Below, in pieces: positions 45,224-55,016 of a stretch of DNA of 64,000 nt. The notes beneath the pieces are model-generated. The model was given only the letters and a program-made list of their open reading frames with translations, had not been told where the DNA came from and did no database searches. Position 1 is the first letter of the stretch. Each line of letters begins with the position of its first letter. The translations under genes and the position numbers were made by a program. The stretch covers positions 682,001 through 746,000 of the forward strand of contig NZ_JAWMWG010000001.1 in the NCBI RefSeq assembly GCF_037546065.1, written 5' to 3'. This stretch comes from Holzapfeliella saturejae. GTDB taxonomy: Bacteria; Bacillota; Bacilli; Lactobacillales; Lactobacillaceae.

Positions 45224-46930
45224 ATGTCAGTAGGGCAAACAGTTGTGCTTTCAATAAGTATTTTAATAATACTTGCAGTTGTCATTCAATTACTAATGAA
45301 TTTTGTTAGAAATAAACGTGTTACGACACACATTGGTGCAGTTATTGATGCTTTTCAATCAGCTGAATTGGATGAGAAGTATCAGCACCTTAAAGGAATT
45401 ACTTTATCAGGGTCTAGTCTGATTACTTTTAATAATTGGGCAAAGGTCTATTTAGGAATAGAGTCTCGCTCAGAAGAGTTACAACAAAAAAATCAAAAAG
45501 TTGCACAAACGACAAATCACCTCAGACTTTTAACAGCCAATGCGTTGTTAGCTGACTTGAAGCAAGAAGTGTTTGAAGCTGAGCAAGATGTTGAAGATGT
45601 TGAGTCTGTTTTTGATCAGTTGATTGCTGCAAATAGTGAGTCAGAACAAGAAATCGAGCAAATTTACGATAAATATGCGGCGATGAGAAAAGATATTTTA
45701 TCTAAATCTTATAATTATGGTCAAACTATTCATTTTTTAGAGGACTATTTACTCGGGCTTGAAAATAAATTTTCAGACGTTAGAAAGTTGAATAATGAAG
45801 GTAATCACATTGAGACACATCGTGTCTTAAGTTATTTGAGATTGCAGCTTAATCATTTGGCACAAAAATTGCCAAGAATTAAAAAAAGCTATGAAAAATT
45901 AAGTGACAAGTTACCTAAACAAGTCAAAGAAATCAGCGATGACTATCAACAGTTATTAAACCAAGGCTATCGTTTTTCAAATGTGAATGTTCAAACCCTT
46001 ATCGACAATTTAAATGCAACACTTAATCAAGCCAATCAGCAATTAAATGAAATCAAGCTAGATGAAGTAGAAAGTTCAATTGACAGCATCACTAACAAAA
46101 TGATGGAAATTGAGCAGATATTAGAAAATGAAATGAATGCTAAGAACTTTGTAATGGATTTTCAAACTCGATTGTCAGAACAGTTTGAAAAAGTCTCATT
46201 AGCGAGTTCAGAACTAATGGATTTATTGGTTCATATTGATCAAAGTTATATTTTAACGAATGATGAAATTACGGAAAGTGGTCATATTGGTTCTGAAATT
46301 AGTCAAATGAAAAATGACTTTGATTTAGATCTTAGAAAAATAGAAACAGAATCACCTGTTTATTCTGAAATTAAGGCTGACTTCTTGAGAATCAATCAAC
46401 GATTAGATGAAATTGCAATTCGTCAGCAAGAAATTCAACAAGATATTGAAGGACTGACCGAAGCAGAAAAAGTAGCACAGCAGTCTGTTCAAGAAATGAA
46501 TTTGAATTTAAATATGCTAAAACGTAAATTAGATCGTTATAAATTACCTGGCTATCCAGCACGTTTTATTGAATATTATCGATTAGTTGAAGCTGAAATC
46601 GAAAAAATCTATAATGAATTGAATCAAGTTAAAATTGATATGAAACAAATTTCAGATGATTTGATTTTAGCGCAGCAAGATTTAAATAAACTAACGACAG
46701 ATTCTGAAAATATTGTGGCTGTTTCAGAACTAACAGAGATTGCTATTCAGTACAGCAATAAATATATTCAAGATAATCAAGGAATTAATGAAGCTGTTCG
46801 AAAAGCTTATCAGCTATATAATCAAGATTTTGATTATGAAGGTGCTTTAGACGTAATAGCAAGCGCTTTAGAAAAAGTTGAACCTGGTGCTTATCAAAAA
46901 ATAGAAAACGACTACTACAAAGGCTTATAA
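45224..46930 (+). CDS. ezrA: Septation ring formation regulator EzrA
   Basis: 568 residues. One N-terminal transmembrane helix (about 6-27), then long coiled-coil repeats to the C-terminus, the EzrA layout. It is anchored with the bulk in the cytoplasm, binds FtsZ and limits ring assembly. ATG 45224 is chosen with GGGGGA seven bases upstream; TTG 45209 in frame is inside that region. Divergent from rpsD and followed by iscS, the usual order in Firmicutes. Confidence 0.92.
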   Translation: MSVGQTVVLSISILIILAVVIQLLMNFVRNKRVTTHIGAVIDAFQSAELDEKYQHLKGITLSGSSLITFNNWAKVYLGIESRSEELQQKNQKVAQTTNHLRLLTANALLADLKQEVFEAEQDVEDVESVFDQLIAANSESEQEIEQIYDKYAAMRKDILSKSYNYGQTIHFLEDYLLGLENKFSDVRKLNNEGNHIETHRVLSYLRLQLNHLAQKLPRIKKSYEKLSDKLPKQVKEISDDYQQLLNQGYRFSNVNVQTLIDNLNATLNQANQQLNEIKLDEVESSIDSITNKMMEIEQILENEMNAKNFVMDFQTRLSEQFEKVSLASSELMDLLVHIDQSYILTNDEITESGHIGSEISQMKNDFDLDLRKIETESPVYSEIKADFLRINQRLDEIAIRQQEIQQDIEGLTEAEKVAQQSVQEMNLNLNMLKRKLDRYKLPGYPARFIEYYRLVEAEIEKIYNELNQVKIDMKQISDDLILAQQDLNKLTTDSENIVAVSELTEIAIQYSNKYIQDNQGINEAVRKAYQLYNQDFDYEGALDVIASALEKVEPGAYQKIENDYYKGL

Positions 46931-46946
46931 AAAATAAGTTAACGTG

Positions 46947-46975
46947 TTGAATGTTAAGCGTATTTCCGCTATAAT
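46947..46975 (+). promoter_or_regulatory. Promoter before iscS
   Basis: TTGAAT (46947-46952), exactly 17 bases, and consensus TATAAT (46970-46975), in the 116-base gap between ezrA and iscS. A terminator hairpin lies only 27 bases downstream. Confidence 0.75.
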
Positions 46976-47001
46976 ATTTTAGACGTTCAAACAAACGACT
47001 T

Positions 47002-47024
47002 AGACCAGATTACTGGTCTTTTTT
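47002..47024 (+). terminator. Hairpin terminator in the iscS leader
   Basis: AGACCAG (47002-47008), loop ATTA, CTGGTCT (47013-47019), then a T run to 47024. It lies after the iscS promoter and before the iscS ribosome site, so it may end ezrA, make a short RNA, or attenuate iscS. Confidence 0.8.
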
Positions 47025-47046
47025 AGTTTAAAAGGTGGATATTAAA

Positions 47047-48195
47047 TTGATATATTTCGATAATAGTTCAACAACGCTCATCAATTCGGATGTGCTGAAT
47101 ACTTATCAAGCAGTTAGTCAAAAGTATTGGTCTAATCCCTCAAGCTTGCACAAATTTGGCGAACAAAGCTTTTTGTTAGCAGAGCGATCTCGTTTACAAA
47201 TTGCCGCTTTATTAGACGTTAAAGGTAGCGAAATAATTTTTACAAGTAGCGGGACAGAGTCTGATAATTTGGCAATCAAAGGAACGGCATTTTCAAAACG
47301 AAAACTAGGTAATCATTTAATTACGACTCAAATTGAGCACCCAGCCGTCTTAAATTCAATGAAGCAACTAGAAGAATTTGGTTTTAAAGTAACTTATTTA
47401 CCAGTCGACAATACAGGCGTAGTCAATCCCCAAACAGTGAAAGAAGCCATTACAAATGATACAATTTTAGTTTCAGTAATGGCGGTGAATAATGAAATAG
47501 GATCGATTCAGCCGATTCAAGAAATTGGTGAAATTTTACAAGACTATCCGTCGATTCATTATCATGTTGATGCAGTTCAAGCTATTGGCAAAAATCTGTG
47601 GCCTAAATTTTTCCATGATCGCATTGATTTAATGAGTTTTTCGGCACACAAGTTTAATGGTCCTCGTGGCGTAGGCTTTTTACATAAAAAAGCCAACCGT
47701 CAATTACAACCACTACTCAGTGGTGGTGGACAAGAACAAAATTTACGTTCAGGAACTGAAAATACGCCAGGAATTGTGGCTAGTGCTAAAGCTTTGAGAT
47801 TAGCACTTGAAACGCAATCACAAGCAGCCCAAACAACAGCAACTATTAAACAGGAAGTGACCAATTACCTAACTGATAAACCGGGTATCTCTATTTTTTC
47901 ACCTGTATCAGATCACTTTGCCCCACATATTTTAACCTTTGCTCTAGAGGGCGTAAGAGGTGAAACATTGGTTCATTTACTTGAAGAACAAGAAATCTAT
48001 GTTTCAACCACTAGTGCTTGTTCTAGTAAGGAAGAGACTGGTTCAGGTACGCTAAAGGCGATGGCCGTTGATGACCGTATTGCTCAAGGTGCTATTAGAT
48101 TGAGTTTTTCAGCTGATAATACCTTGGCTGAAGCAAAAGAATTTATCAGTCAATTTGAAACAATCTACAAACGTTTTAAAAATATAAGTTATTAA
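47047..48195 (+). CDS. iscS: Cysteine desulfurase
   Basis: 382 residues, class V PLP aminotransferase fold. PLP Lys202 in SFSAHKFNGPRGVGF; active-site Cys325 in TTSACSSKEE. It takes sulfur from cysteine and here probably feeds ThiI (NifZ/IscS-2 type). TTG 47047 (MIYFDNSSTT) is chosen because AAAGGTGG, which includes the alternative GTG 47035, is its ribosome site. Paired with thiI 14 bases later. Confidence 0.92.
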   Translation: MIYFDNSSTTLINSDVLNTYQAVSQKYWSNPSSLHKFGEQSFLLAERSRLQIAALLDVKGSEIIFTSSGTESDNLAIKGTAFSKRKLGNHLITTQIEHPAVLNSMKQLEEFGFKVTYLPVDNTGVVNPQTVKEAITNDTILVSVMAVNNEIGSIQPIQEIGEILQDYPSIHYHVDAVQAIGKNLWPKFFHDRIDLMSFSAHKFNGPRGVGFLHKKANRQLQPLLSGGGQEQNLRSGTENTPGIVASAKALRLALETQSQAAQTTATIKQEVTNYLTDKPGISIFSPVSDHFAPHILTFALEGVRGETLVHLLEEQEIYVSTTSACSSKEETGSGTLKAMAVDDRIAQGAIRLSFSADNTLAEAKEFISQFETIYKRFKNISY

Positions 48196-48209
48196 AAGGA
48201 GTTGCATCT

Positions 48210-49430
48210 ATGCAATTTAGTGAAGTATTAGTCAGATATGGTGAATTATCGACTAAAGGTAAGAACCGTCGAGAATTCATCAACCGTTTGCATGGTAATG
48301 TTAGCCGTGCTTTGCATGATTTAAGTCATCTTGATATCTCAACTAAACGTGATCGAATGCACATTAAGTTGAATGGTGAAGACTGGGAAGTCGTTGACCA
48401 AAAACTAGCTAAAGTATTTGGAATAGAAACTTATTCGCCAGCCGTTAAAGTATCTAAGAATATTAAAGATATTCAAGAAGCTGCTGTTGAAATGATGACG
48501 GCTATTTATCAAGAAGGGTTATCATTTAAAGTTAACACACGCCGTAGTGACCATGAGTATGAACTAGATACTAATGAAATTAATCAATTAGTTGGAGGTA
48601 GTGTGACAGATGCCCTGCCTAATATTGCAGTAAAAATGAAAAACCCAGACGTTATTTTGCGAATTGAAGTACGTCATGATGCCGTTTATTTATCTAACCA
48701 AACAATTAAAGGGGCAGGTGGTTTACCTGTTGGTACTGCAGGTAAAGCGATGTTGATGCTTTCTGGTGGGATTGATTCACCAGTTGCTTCTTACTTGACG
48801 ATGAAACGTGGGATTGAAATAGAAATGGTTCACTTCTATTCACCACCCTATACAACAGATAAAGCACTAGCTAAAGCTAAAGCATTGACAAGTAAGCTGG
48901 CAGCTTATTCAGGTAAAATTAAATTTATCGCGGTTCCTTTTGCCCATATCCAAGAACAAATTAAGCAAAATATTCCAGAAGGATATTTGATGACGGTTCA
49001 ACGTCGCTTTATGCTAAAATTAACTGATTTAATTCGTGAACAACGTAAAGGATTAGCTATTTCCAATGGAGAATCAATTGGACAAGTTGCCTCACAAACG
49101 CTTGAAAGTATGATGGCAATTAATGATGTGACCAATACCCCAATCATTCGTCCAGTTGCGACTTTGGATAAAACAGATATTATTCGAATATCTGAAAAAA
49201 TTGATACATTTGATCTTTCGGTTATGCCGTTTGAAGATTGTTGTACAATTTTTGCACCAACTAGACCTAAGACTAGACCTAAGACTGAAAAAGCAGTTTT
49301 ATATGAAAAAGCTTTAGACTCAAAAGCGATGATTCAAGAGGCCTTAGACAATATTCAAATAACTGATATTTATCCAGATGAAGACTTCTTAACAACAAAT
49401 AATCAAGCAGACTTTGAAGATTTACTTTGA
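48210..49430 (+). CDS. thiI: tRNA 4-thiouridine synthase ThiI
   Basis: 406 residues. N-terminal ferredoxin-like and THUMP domains (about 1-165), then a PP-loop ATPase domain with MLSGGIDSPVASYL. It lacks the C-terminal rhodanese domain, as is normal in Gram-positive forms. It makes s4U8 in tRNA using sulfur from the neighbouring desulfurase. AAAGGAG precedes ATG 48210. The valS promoter -35 overlaps its stop. Confidence 0.94.
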   Translation: MQFSEVLVRYGELSTKGKNRREFINRLHGNVSRALHDLSHLDISTKRDRMHIKLNGEDWEVVDQKLAKVFGIETYSPAVKVSKNIKDIQEAAVEMMTAIYQEGLSFKVNTRRSDHEYELDTNEINQLVGGSVTDALPNIAVKMKNPDVILRIEVRHDAVYLSNQTIKGAGGLPVGTAGKAMLMLSGGIDSPVASYLTMKRGIEIEMVHFYSPPYTTDKALAKAKALTSKLAAYSGKIKFIAVPFAHIQEQIKQNIPEGYLMTVQRRFMLKLTDLIREQRKGLAISNGESIGQVASQTLESMMAINDVTNTPIIRPVATLDKTDIIRISEKIDTFDLSVMPFEDCCTIFAPTRPKTRPKTEKAVLYEKALDSKAMIQEALDNIQITDIYPDEDFLTTNNQADFEDLL

Positions 49431-49454
49431 CATTTGAGATAAATTTAGTAGAAT
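49427..49454 (+). promoter_or_regulatory. Promoter of valS
   Basis: Consensus TTGACA (49427-49432), 16 bases, TAGAAT (49449-49454), directly before the T-box leader. Confidence 0.75.
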
Positions 49455-49457
49455 ATA

Positions 49458-49702
49458 GTCAATAGCAACGACCAAGAGGTGTTTTTTCGACTAACAGAGA
49501 TAAAATCGACCCGCTGAAAGATTTTAAAGCAGAAAAAACAGGTAGCTTGCGAGCTGTTTAATTGAAATGAGTAAATTAAACCGGTAAACCCCGTTATCTT
49601 TAGTGATATAAAGAGGAATCTAGTTGTCTTGTAACAATTAGGTTCAATTTAGGTGGTACCGCGATCAATTCGTCCTAGACATTAAGTTGTCTAGGATTTT
49701 TT
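49458..49702 (+). promoter_or_regulatory. T-box riboswitch of valS
   Basis: The conserved T-box GGTGGTACCGCG lies at 49652-49663, followed by a factor-independent terminator. Upstream, CAGAGATAA and GCTGAAAG are consistent with stem I. Uncharged tRNA-Val should stabilise the antiterminator and allow valS expression. I could not assign the specifier triplet; Val is inferred from the gene behind it. Confidence 0.93.
49673..49702 (+). terminator. T-box terminator
   Basis: TCCTAGAC (49673-49680) pairs with GTCTAGGA (49689-49696), followed by six T. Part of the 5' side can pair with the T-box in the antiterminator. Confidence 0.93.
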
Positions 49703-49718
49703 ATTTAGGAGGAATAAT

Positions 49719-52361
49719 ATGACTGAATTATCTAAAAAATTCAATCCACAAGAAGTGGAGCAAGGCCAATACCAACAATGGCTAGATGAAGATCTATTTA
49801 AACCAAGTGGCAACAAGAAAGCAAAACCTTATTCTATTGTTATCCCACCTCCAAATGTTACAGGTAAGCTACATATGGGACATGCATGGGATACGACTTT
49901 ACAAGATATGATTATCAGACAAAAACGCATGCAAGGATTTGATACTTTATACTTACCAGGTATGGACCATGCTGGTATTGCAACACAGGCAAAAGTTGAA
50001 GGAAAAATCCGTGAAGAAGAAGGCTTAACACGTCATGATTTAGGACGTGAAAAGTTTCTTGAACGCGTTTGGGACTGGAAAGACGAATACGCTAAAAATA
50101 TTAAAGAACAATGGGGTAAAATGGGACTATCACTTGACTACTCTCGTGAACGTTTTACTTTAGATGATGGGTTAAGCGATGCTGTTAAAAAAGTATTCGT
50201 TCAAATGTACAACAAAGGTTTAATTTACCGTGATGAATACATCATTAACTGGGACCCAGCTCTTCAAACAGCTCTTTCAGATATTGAGGTTGTTCACCAA
50301 GAAGACCAAGGTGCTTTTTACCACATTAAATATCCTTATGTTGATGGTTCAGGTTATATTGAAATTGCAACAACAAGACCAGAAACTCTTTTAGGAGATA
50401 CAGCGATTGCAGTTCATCCTCATGATGATCGTTACAAAGACTACATCGGCAAAGAAGTTATCTTACCACTAACTGACCGTAAATTACCAATTATTGCGGA
50501 TACTTATGTTGACCGTGAATTTGGTACAGGTGCAGTAAAAATTACACCAGCTCATGATCCTAACGATTTTGCAGTAGGTAATCGTCATGACTTAGAACGT
50601 ATCAACATTATGAATCCTGACGGTACAATGAATGAAAACGCTGGTAAGTACGAAGGCATGGACCGTTTTGATGTTCGTAAGGCTATTGTAAAAGATTTAG
50701 ATGAAGCTGGTGCTTTATTAAAAGTTGAAGAAATGGCTCACAATGTTGGTCACTCAGAACGTTCAGGTGTACCAGTTGAACCAAGACTTTCAACACAATG
50801 GTTCGTTAAAATGAAACCATTAGCTGAAGAATCACTAAGAAATCAAGAAACTGATCAAAAAGTAACGTTTGTTCCTGATCGTTTTGAAGGAACCTTTACA
50901 CGTTGGATGGAAAATATTCATGATTGGGTTATCTCAAGACAATTATGGTGGGGACACCGTATTCCAGCTTGGTATCACAAAGAAACAGGCGAAATCTATG
51001 TTGGGGAAGAAGCCCCTCAAGATGCTGAAAACTGGGAACAAGATGAAGATGTTTTAGATACATGGTTCTCAAGTGCGTTATGGCCATTTTCAACAATGGG
51101 TTGGCCAGATGTCGAAGCTAGTGACTTCAAACGCTACTATCCAAATAACACACTAGTTACGGGTTACGATATCATTCCTTTCTGGGTTGCACGTATGATT
51201 TTCCAAGGACTAGAATTAACTAATGAACGTCCATTTGAATACACTTTAATCCACGGATTGATGCGTGATGCACAAGGACGTAAGATGAGTAAATCATTGG
51301 GTAATGGAATTGATCCAATGGAAATTATTGATCAATATGGTGCAGACGCTTTACGTTGGTTCTTATCAACAGGTTCAACTCCAGGACAAGATACAAGATT
51401 TAGTTACGATAAAATGGATGCTGCTTGGAACTTCATTAACAAGATTTGGAATATGAGCCGTTTTGTTATTATGAATTTACCAGAAGGTACGCAGGATGCT
51501 CATTTACCAAATCCAGAAAACTTTGACTTATCTGATCGTTGGATTTTTGCTCGTTTGAACAAAACTGTTAAAGATGTTACACGTCTAAATGATCAATTTG
51601 AATTTGGTGAATCAGGACGTGCACTATATAACTTTATCTGGAACGATGTTGCTGACTGGTATATTGAAATGAGTAAAACAATCTTTACGGGTGAAGATCA
51701 AGAAGCAAAAGCAATTAAAGCAAACCACTTGGTTTATGTTATTGATCAAATCTTACGCTTAATGCACCCAATTATGCCATTTGTAACTGAAAAAATCTGG
51801 CAATCAATGCCTCATGAAGGTAAGAGCTTAATGGTTGCAGAATATCCAATCACTCACGCTGAATTTGAAGACGAACAAGCGATTGAAGAGATGGACTTCT
51901 TAATTGATGTTATTAAATCAATCCGTAATATTCGTGCCGAAGCGAATGCACCACTTTCAACACCAATTGACTTAAAAATTCGTGTGGATGGGGATGCACA
52001 AGCTGATATTTTGAATAATAATGCTGAGTTCTTAGCTCGTTTTGTTCATCCAAAATCAATGACAATCGCTACAGATATCAATGCACCAAAACTAGCACTA
52101 AATGCAGTGATTACAGGTGCCCAAATCTTTGTGCCATTAGCAGAATTAGTAGATATTTCAGCAGAAATTGAAAAACTAAATAAAGAAGTTGACAATTTAA
52201 ATAGTGAAATTGCACGTATTGATAAAAAATTATCAAACGAAGGGTTCGTAAGCAAAGCACCTGAAAAAGTTGTAGCTGAACAAAAAGATAAAAAAGCAGA
52301 TTATCAATCACAACTTAATAGCGTATTAGAACGTATTCAAGAATTGAAGGATAATCAATAA
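49719..52361 (+). CDS. valS: Valyl-tRNA synthetase
   Basis: 880 residues, full length. Class Ia synthetase: HMGH at residues 52-55, KMSKS at 522-526, CP1 editing domain between them (TTRPETLLGDTA), anticodon-binding domain, and the C-terminal coiled coil typical of ValRS (about 815-880). AGGAGG precedes ATG 49719. Expression is controlled by the T-box. Confidence 0.97.
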   Translation: MTELSKKFNPQEVEQGQYQQWLDEDLFKPSGNKKAKPYSIVIPPPNVTGKLHMGHAWDTTLQDMIIRQKRMQGFDTLYLPGMDHAGIATQAKVEGKIREEEGLTRHDLGREKFLERVWDWKDEYAKNIKEQWGKMGLSLDYSRERFTLDDGLSDAVKKVFVQMYNKGLIYRDEYIINWDPALQTALSDIEVVHQEDQGAFYHIKYPYVDGSGYIEIATTRPETLLGDTAIAVHPHDDRYKDYIGKEVILPLTDRKLPIIADTYVDREFGTGAVKITPAHDPNDFAVGNRHDLERINIMNPDGTMNENAGKYEGMDRFDVRKAIVKDLDEAGALLKVEEMAHNVGHSERSGVPVEPRLSTQWFVKMKPLAEESLRNQETDQKVTFVPDRFEGTFTRWMENIHDWVISRQLWWGHRIPAWYHKETGEIYVGEEAPQDAENWEQDEDVLDTWFSSALWPFSTMGWPDVEASDFKRYYPNNTLVTGYDIIPFWVARMIFQGLELTNERPFEYTLIHGLMRDAQGRKMSKSLGNGIDPMEIIDQYGADALRWFLSTGSTPGQDTRFSYDKMDAAWNFINKIWNMSRFVIMNLPEGTQDAHLPNPENFDLSDRWIFARLNKTVKDVTRLNDQFEFGESGRALYNFIWNDVADWYIEMSKTIFTGEDQEAKAIKANHLVYVIDQILRLMHPIMPFVTEKIWQSMPHEGKSLMVAEYPITHAEFEDEQAIEEMDFLIDVIKSIRNIRAEANAPLSTPIDLKIRVDGDAQADILNNNAEFLARFVHPKSMTIATDINAPKLALNAVITGAQIFVPLAELVDISAEIEKLNKEVDNLNSEIARIDKKLSNEGFVSKAPEKVVAEQKDKKADYQSQLNSVLERIQELKDNQ

Positions 52362-52362
52362 T

Positions 52363-53625
52363 ATGGCAACACCTCATAAACTGACGGCTGATCAAGCGGT
52401 CAGTTTTATTCATAATCTCCCGAAAATGCAACGCACTAATTCGTTAAAAAATATCAAATTAGTGCTTGATCAATTAGAGAATCCGCAAAATAAAGTTAAG
52501 ACAATTCATGTTACAGGAACAAATGGTAAAGGCTCGACCTGTTATTATTTGAGTCATTTACTTACGGCAACTAATCAAAAAGTCGGTTTATTTATTTCAC
52601 CATTTATTATTCAATTTAATGAGCGGATTCAAATTAATAATCAGCCTATTAGTAATAAAGAACTGGTTGAACTGGTCGAAATTATTAGACCAGTACTTGC
52701 TAGAATTAGTGACCAACAACCTGAGTTTGTAATTACTGAATTTGAGTTTGTGACAGTTCTTGGTTATTTGGCTTTTGCTAAAAATCAAGTGGACTATGCC
52801 ATTATTGAAGTTGGTATTGGAGGAGAACACGATAAGACAAATGTGATTACCCCCGAATTGTCAATTATCACGTCAATTGGTATGGATCATCAAGCTCTTA
52901 TTGGCCCAACTTTAGCAGATATTACAACAGAAAAAGTCGGTATTATTAAATCAACTCGGCCTGTTGTGATTGGACATGTTCCAAAAGTAATTAGACCGAT
53001 TATACAAAAACGAATACGGGAACAACATGCTGATAGCTATTGGTTAAACCAGCAATTTAATGTTGCGCAGCAAGTAATAAAAACACAACACCAGGTTTAT
53101 TCAAATATTAAGTCAGTAGCTAATGTTGAGCAAATTGATATGGCCATAGCAATTCAAGCCTATGAGTTATTAGTAGCTAAGCTACTAACTCCCAAAGAAG
53201 TAGTTGAAGTGCTTAATTCAGTTCAAATTCCAGCCAGATATCAATTAGTACACAAAGGTCCTGATATTATTGTTGACGGTGCTCATAATGTGGCGGCTGT
53301 TAAGGAACTAAAGAAGTATCTAGCTAGTCATTATCCTGACAAAACCAAGGTCACAATTTTAACGGCTATTATGAAGGACAAAGATTACCGTGGCATTTTT
53401 AATCTTTTAGCAGATTACAAGATTAAAGTCACAACAATTGATAATCCCCGAGCAGCTAAACAAACAGATTTTGCTCAGTTGGACTTTAAAAATTTGACCT
53501 ATATTGAGGACTATGTAGCCTATATCAAACAGTGGCTGCAACAAGCTCGTCCAACTGACACATTGATAATTTGTGGATCATTTTATTTTGCATCTGAAGT
53601 CATAAAGTTCTTTAATAAGAACTAA
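52363..53625 (+). CDS. folC: Folylpolyglutamate/dihydrofolate synthase
   Basis: 420 residues of the Mur ligase superfamily. ATP site HVTGTNGKGSTCYYL, ISPFIIQFNERIQIN, VGIGGEHDKTNVI, and DGAHN near residue 305. It adds glutamate to folates. Start ATG 52363 lies one base after the valS stop, so it is read from the valS promoter. The HAD gene follows 12 bases later. Confidence 0.92.
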   Translation: MATPHKLTADQAVSFIHNLPKMQRTNSLKNIKLVLDQLENPQNKVKTIHVTGTNGKGSTCYYLSHLLTATNQKVGLFISPFIIQFNERIQINNQPISNKELVELVEIIRPVLARISDQQPEFVITEFEFVTVLGYLAFAKNQVDYAIIEVGIGGEHDKTNVITPELSIITSIGMDHQALIGPTLADITTEKVGIIKSTRPVVIGHVPKVIRPIIQKRIREQHADSYWLNQQFNVAQQVIKTQHQVYSNIKSVANVEQIDMAIAIQAYELLVAKLLTPKEVVEVLNSVQIPARYQLVHKGPDIIVDGAHNVAAVKELKKYLASHYPDKTKVTILTAIMKDKDYRGIFNLLADYKIKVTTIDNPRAAKQTDFAQLDFKNLTYIEDYVAYIKQWLQQARPTDTLIICGSFYFASEVIKFFNKN

Positions 53626-53637
53626 GGGGGCTTTAGG

Positions 53638-54291
53638 ATGTATAGTTCACAGTTAGGTAAAGATATTAAAGGTGCAATTTTTGATATGGATGGGTTGTTG
53701 ATTAACAGCGAGCAACTTTATTATGAAGCAGGGCTTGCTGTTATTGAAAAAGATAATCTCCCAATTCCCAAAAAAGCTTATCTAGATATTAAAGGGTATT
53801 CTTCTGATCAGTTTAAAAAATTTTACTTAAATTTTATCGATGAAAAAACATTTGCTAATTTTATGAAGCAAACCAATAGCTATGTGGAACAGGCAATAAA
53901 TTCTGGAAAACTACAACTAATGCCAGGTGTTAAACAACTTATTAATCAATTAAAACAAGCGGGTGTAAAGCTAGGGATTGCGTCTAATAATCATCGCGTA
54001 TTTATTGAGCAGGTGTTAACTCAATTAGCAATTCGGAATTGTTTTGATGTGATTTTAAGTCATGAAGCTGTAAACCAACCAAAGCCTAGTCCGGATATTT
54101 ATTGTGCAGCTCAGAAGAAACTGGCAATTGCACCTAGTCAGTTGATTGTTTTTGAAGATTCAGGTCCTGGTATAAAAGCGGCAAATGGTGCTGGAATTGA
54201 TAGTGTATTGGTCCCTGATTTAAGGGATGCAACAGCAAAAGAACGACAGCAAGCAACGTTGACATTAGATTCTTTAAGTCAATTTAACTGA
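53638..54291 (+). CDS. HAD-family phosphatase (beta-phosphoglucomutase-like)
   Basis: 217 residues. Motif I FDMDGLLINSE with nucleophile Asp, motif II LGIASNN, the Lys in NQPKPSPDIY and motif IV FEDSGPGIKAANGAG. The helical cap between motifs I and II makes it a subfamily I enzyme, similar to beta-phosphoglucomutases and other sugar-phosphate phosphatases. Substrate unknown. Same operon as folC. Confidence 0.85.
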   Translation: MYSSQLGKDIKGAIFDMDGLLINSEQLYYEAGLAVIEKDNLPIPKKAYLDIKGYSSDQFKKFYLNFIDEKTFANFMKQTNSYVEQAINSGKLQLMPGVKQLINQLKQAGVKLGIASNNHRVFIEQVLTQLAIRNCFDVILSHEAVNQPKPSPDIYCAAQKKLAIAPSQLIVFEDSGPGIKAANGAGIDSVLVPDLRDATAKERQQATLTLDSLSQFN

Positions 54292-54346
54292 TAAATTTCT
54301 TTTTGGCGTATTTAATGACTACAGTCAAACGTCAGGAAGAAGAATT

Positions 54347-54925
54347 ATGTTTAAAAATAAAATTCAAGTTATAAAAGCATCTGATAAAGAATTATTAATC
54401 AAATTTATGAGTCACTTTACTAAGCAGACTACTGTCACAGATTTACATCAATATGTGACTAGCTTATCTTTGACTGATAATTGCAACCAAGAACAAGATA
54501 TTTTTGAAGAAATTGTCAATAGATTCAAACAACTGCGGTTAAAAAAGCTTACAAAATATACCAGTAATCAATTGATGGGAGAGCATCTAAAAAGTTTATT
54601 AGTCAACTTTAATCAAGAGGTATTGCTACTGGTTTGTTTAGATGTTAAAAATCATATTATTAGTGAGCAGATTGTTTTTAAGGGAACATTAACTCATACG
54701 GTTGTTCATCCTCGAGAGATATTTAGACTAGCAATACTCAATCAAAGTGCCAAGATTATTTTGGCACACAATCATCCTAGTGAAGATTTAGAACCATCTC
54801 GTGCTGATATTAGTTTTTCAAAACAAATGGTAGCAGCAGGAAAATTGATGGGGATTGAATGTTTGGATCATTTTATTGTTTCAAAAAATGATTTTATGAG
54901 TTTGAAATCTTATGATTTTATTTAA
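54347..54925 (+). CDS. radC: RadC-family JAB-domain protein, reduced N-terminus
   Basis: 192 residues. The C-terminal JAB/MPN domain has AHNHPSEDLEPSRAD with the metal-binding HxHxxxxxxxxxD pattern. The N-terminal ~75 residues do not show the helix-hairpin-helix start usual in RadC (about 220 residues). The role of RadC is uncertain; the old DNA-repair assignment has been withdrawn. AGGAAGAA precedes ATG 54347. Its place before mreB is the common Firmicute order. Confidence 0.85.
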   Translation: MFKNKIQVIKASDKELLIKFMSHFTKQTTVTDLHQYVTSLSLTDNCNQEQDIFEEIVNRFKQLRLKKLTKYTSNQLMGEHLKSLLVNFNQEVLLLVCLDVKNHIISEQIVFKGTLTHTVVHPREIFRLAILNQSAKIILAHNHPSEDLEPSRADISFSKQMVAAGKLMGIECLDHFIVSKNDFMSLKSYDFI

Positions 54926-55016
54926 TTGTTAGCAAACCTTTAATATTTCTTTTTCGTGTAAAGTCCTTATGATATACTGGTTTAGAATATGTATGCATGA
55001 AAAAGGAGCGATTTTA

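Noticed and set aside
49258..49285. 12-bp direct repeat ACTAGACCTAAG in thiI, giving TRPKTRPKTE
   Set aside because: ThiI proteins normally have a PKT.P pattern of this length here, so it is not an insertion; the repeat is likely coincidence or codon choice.
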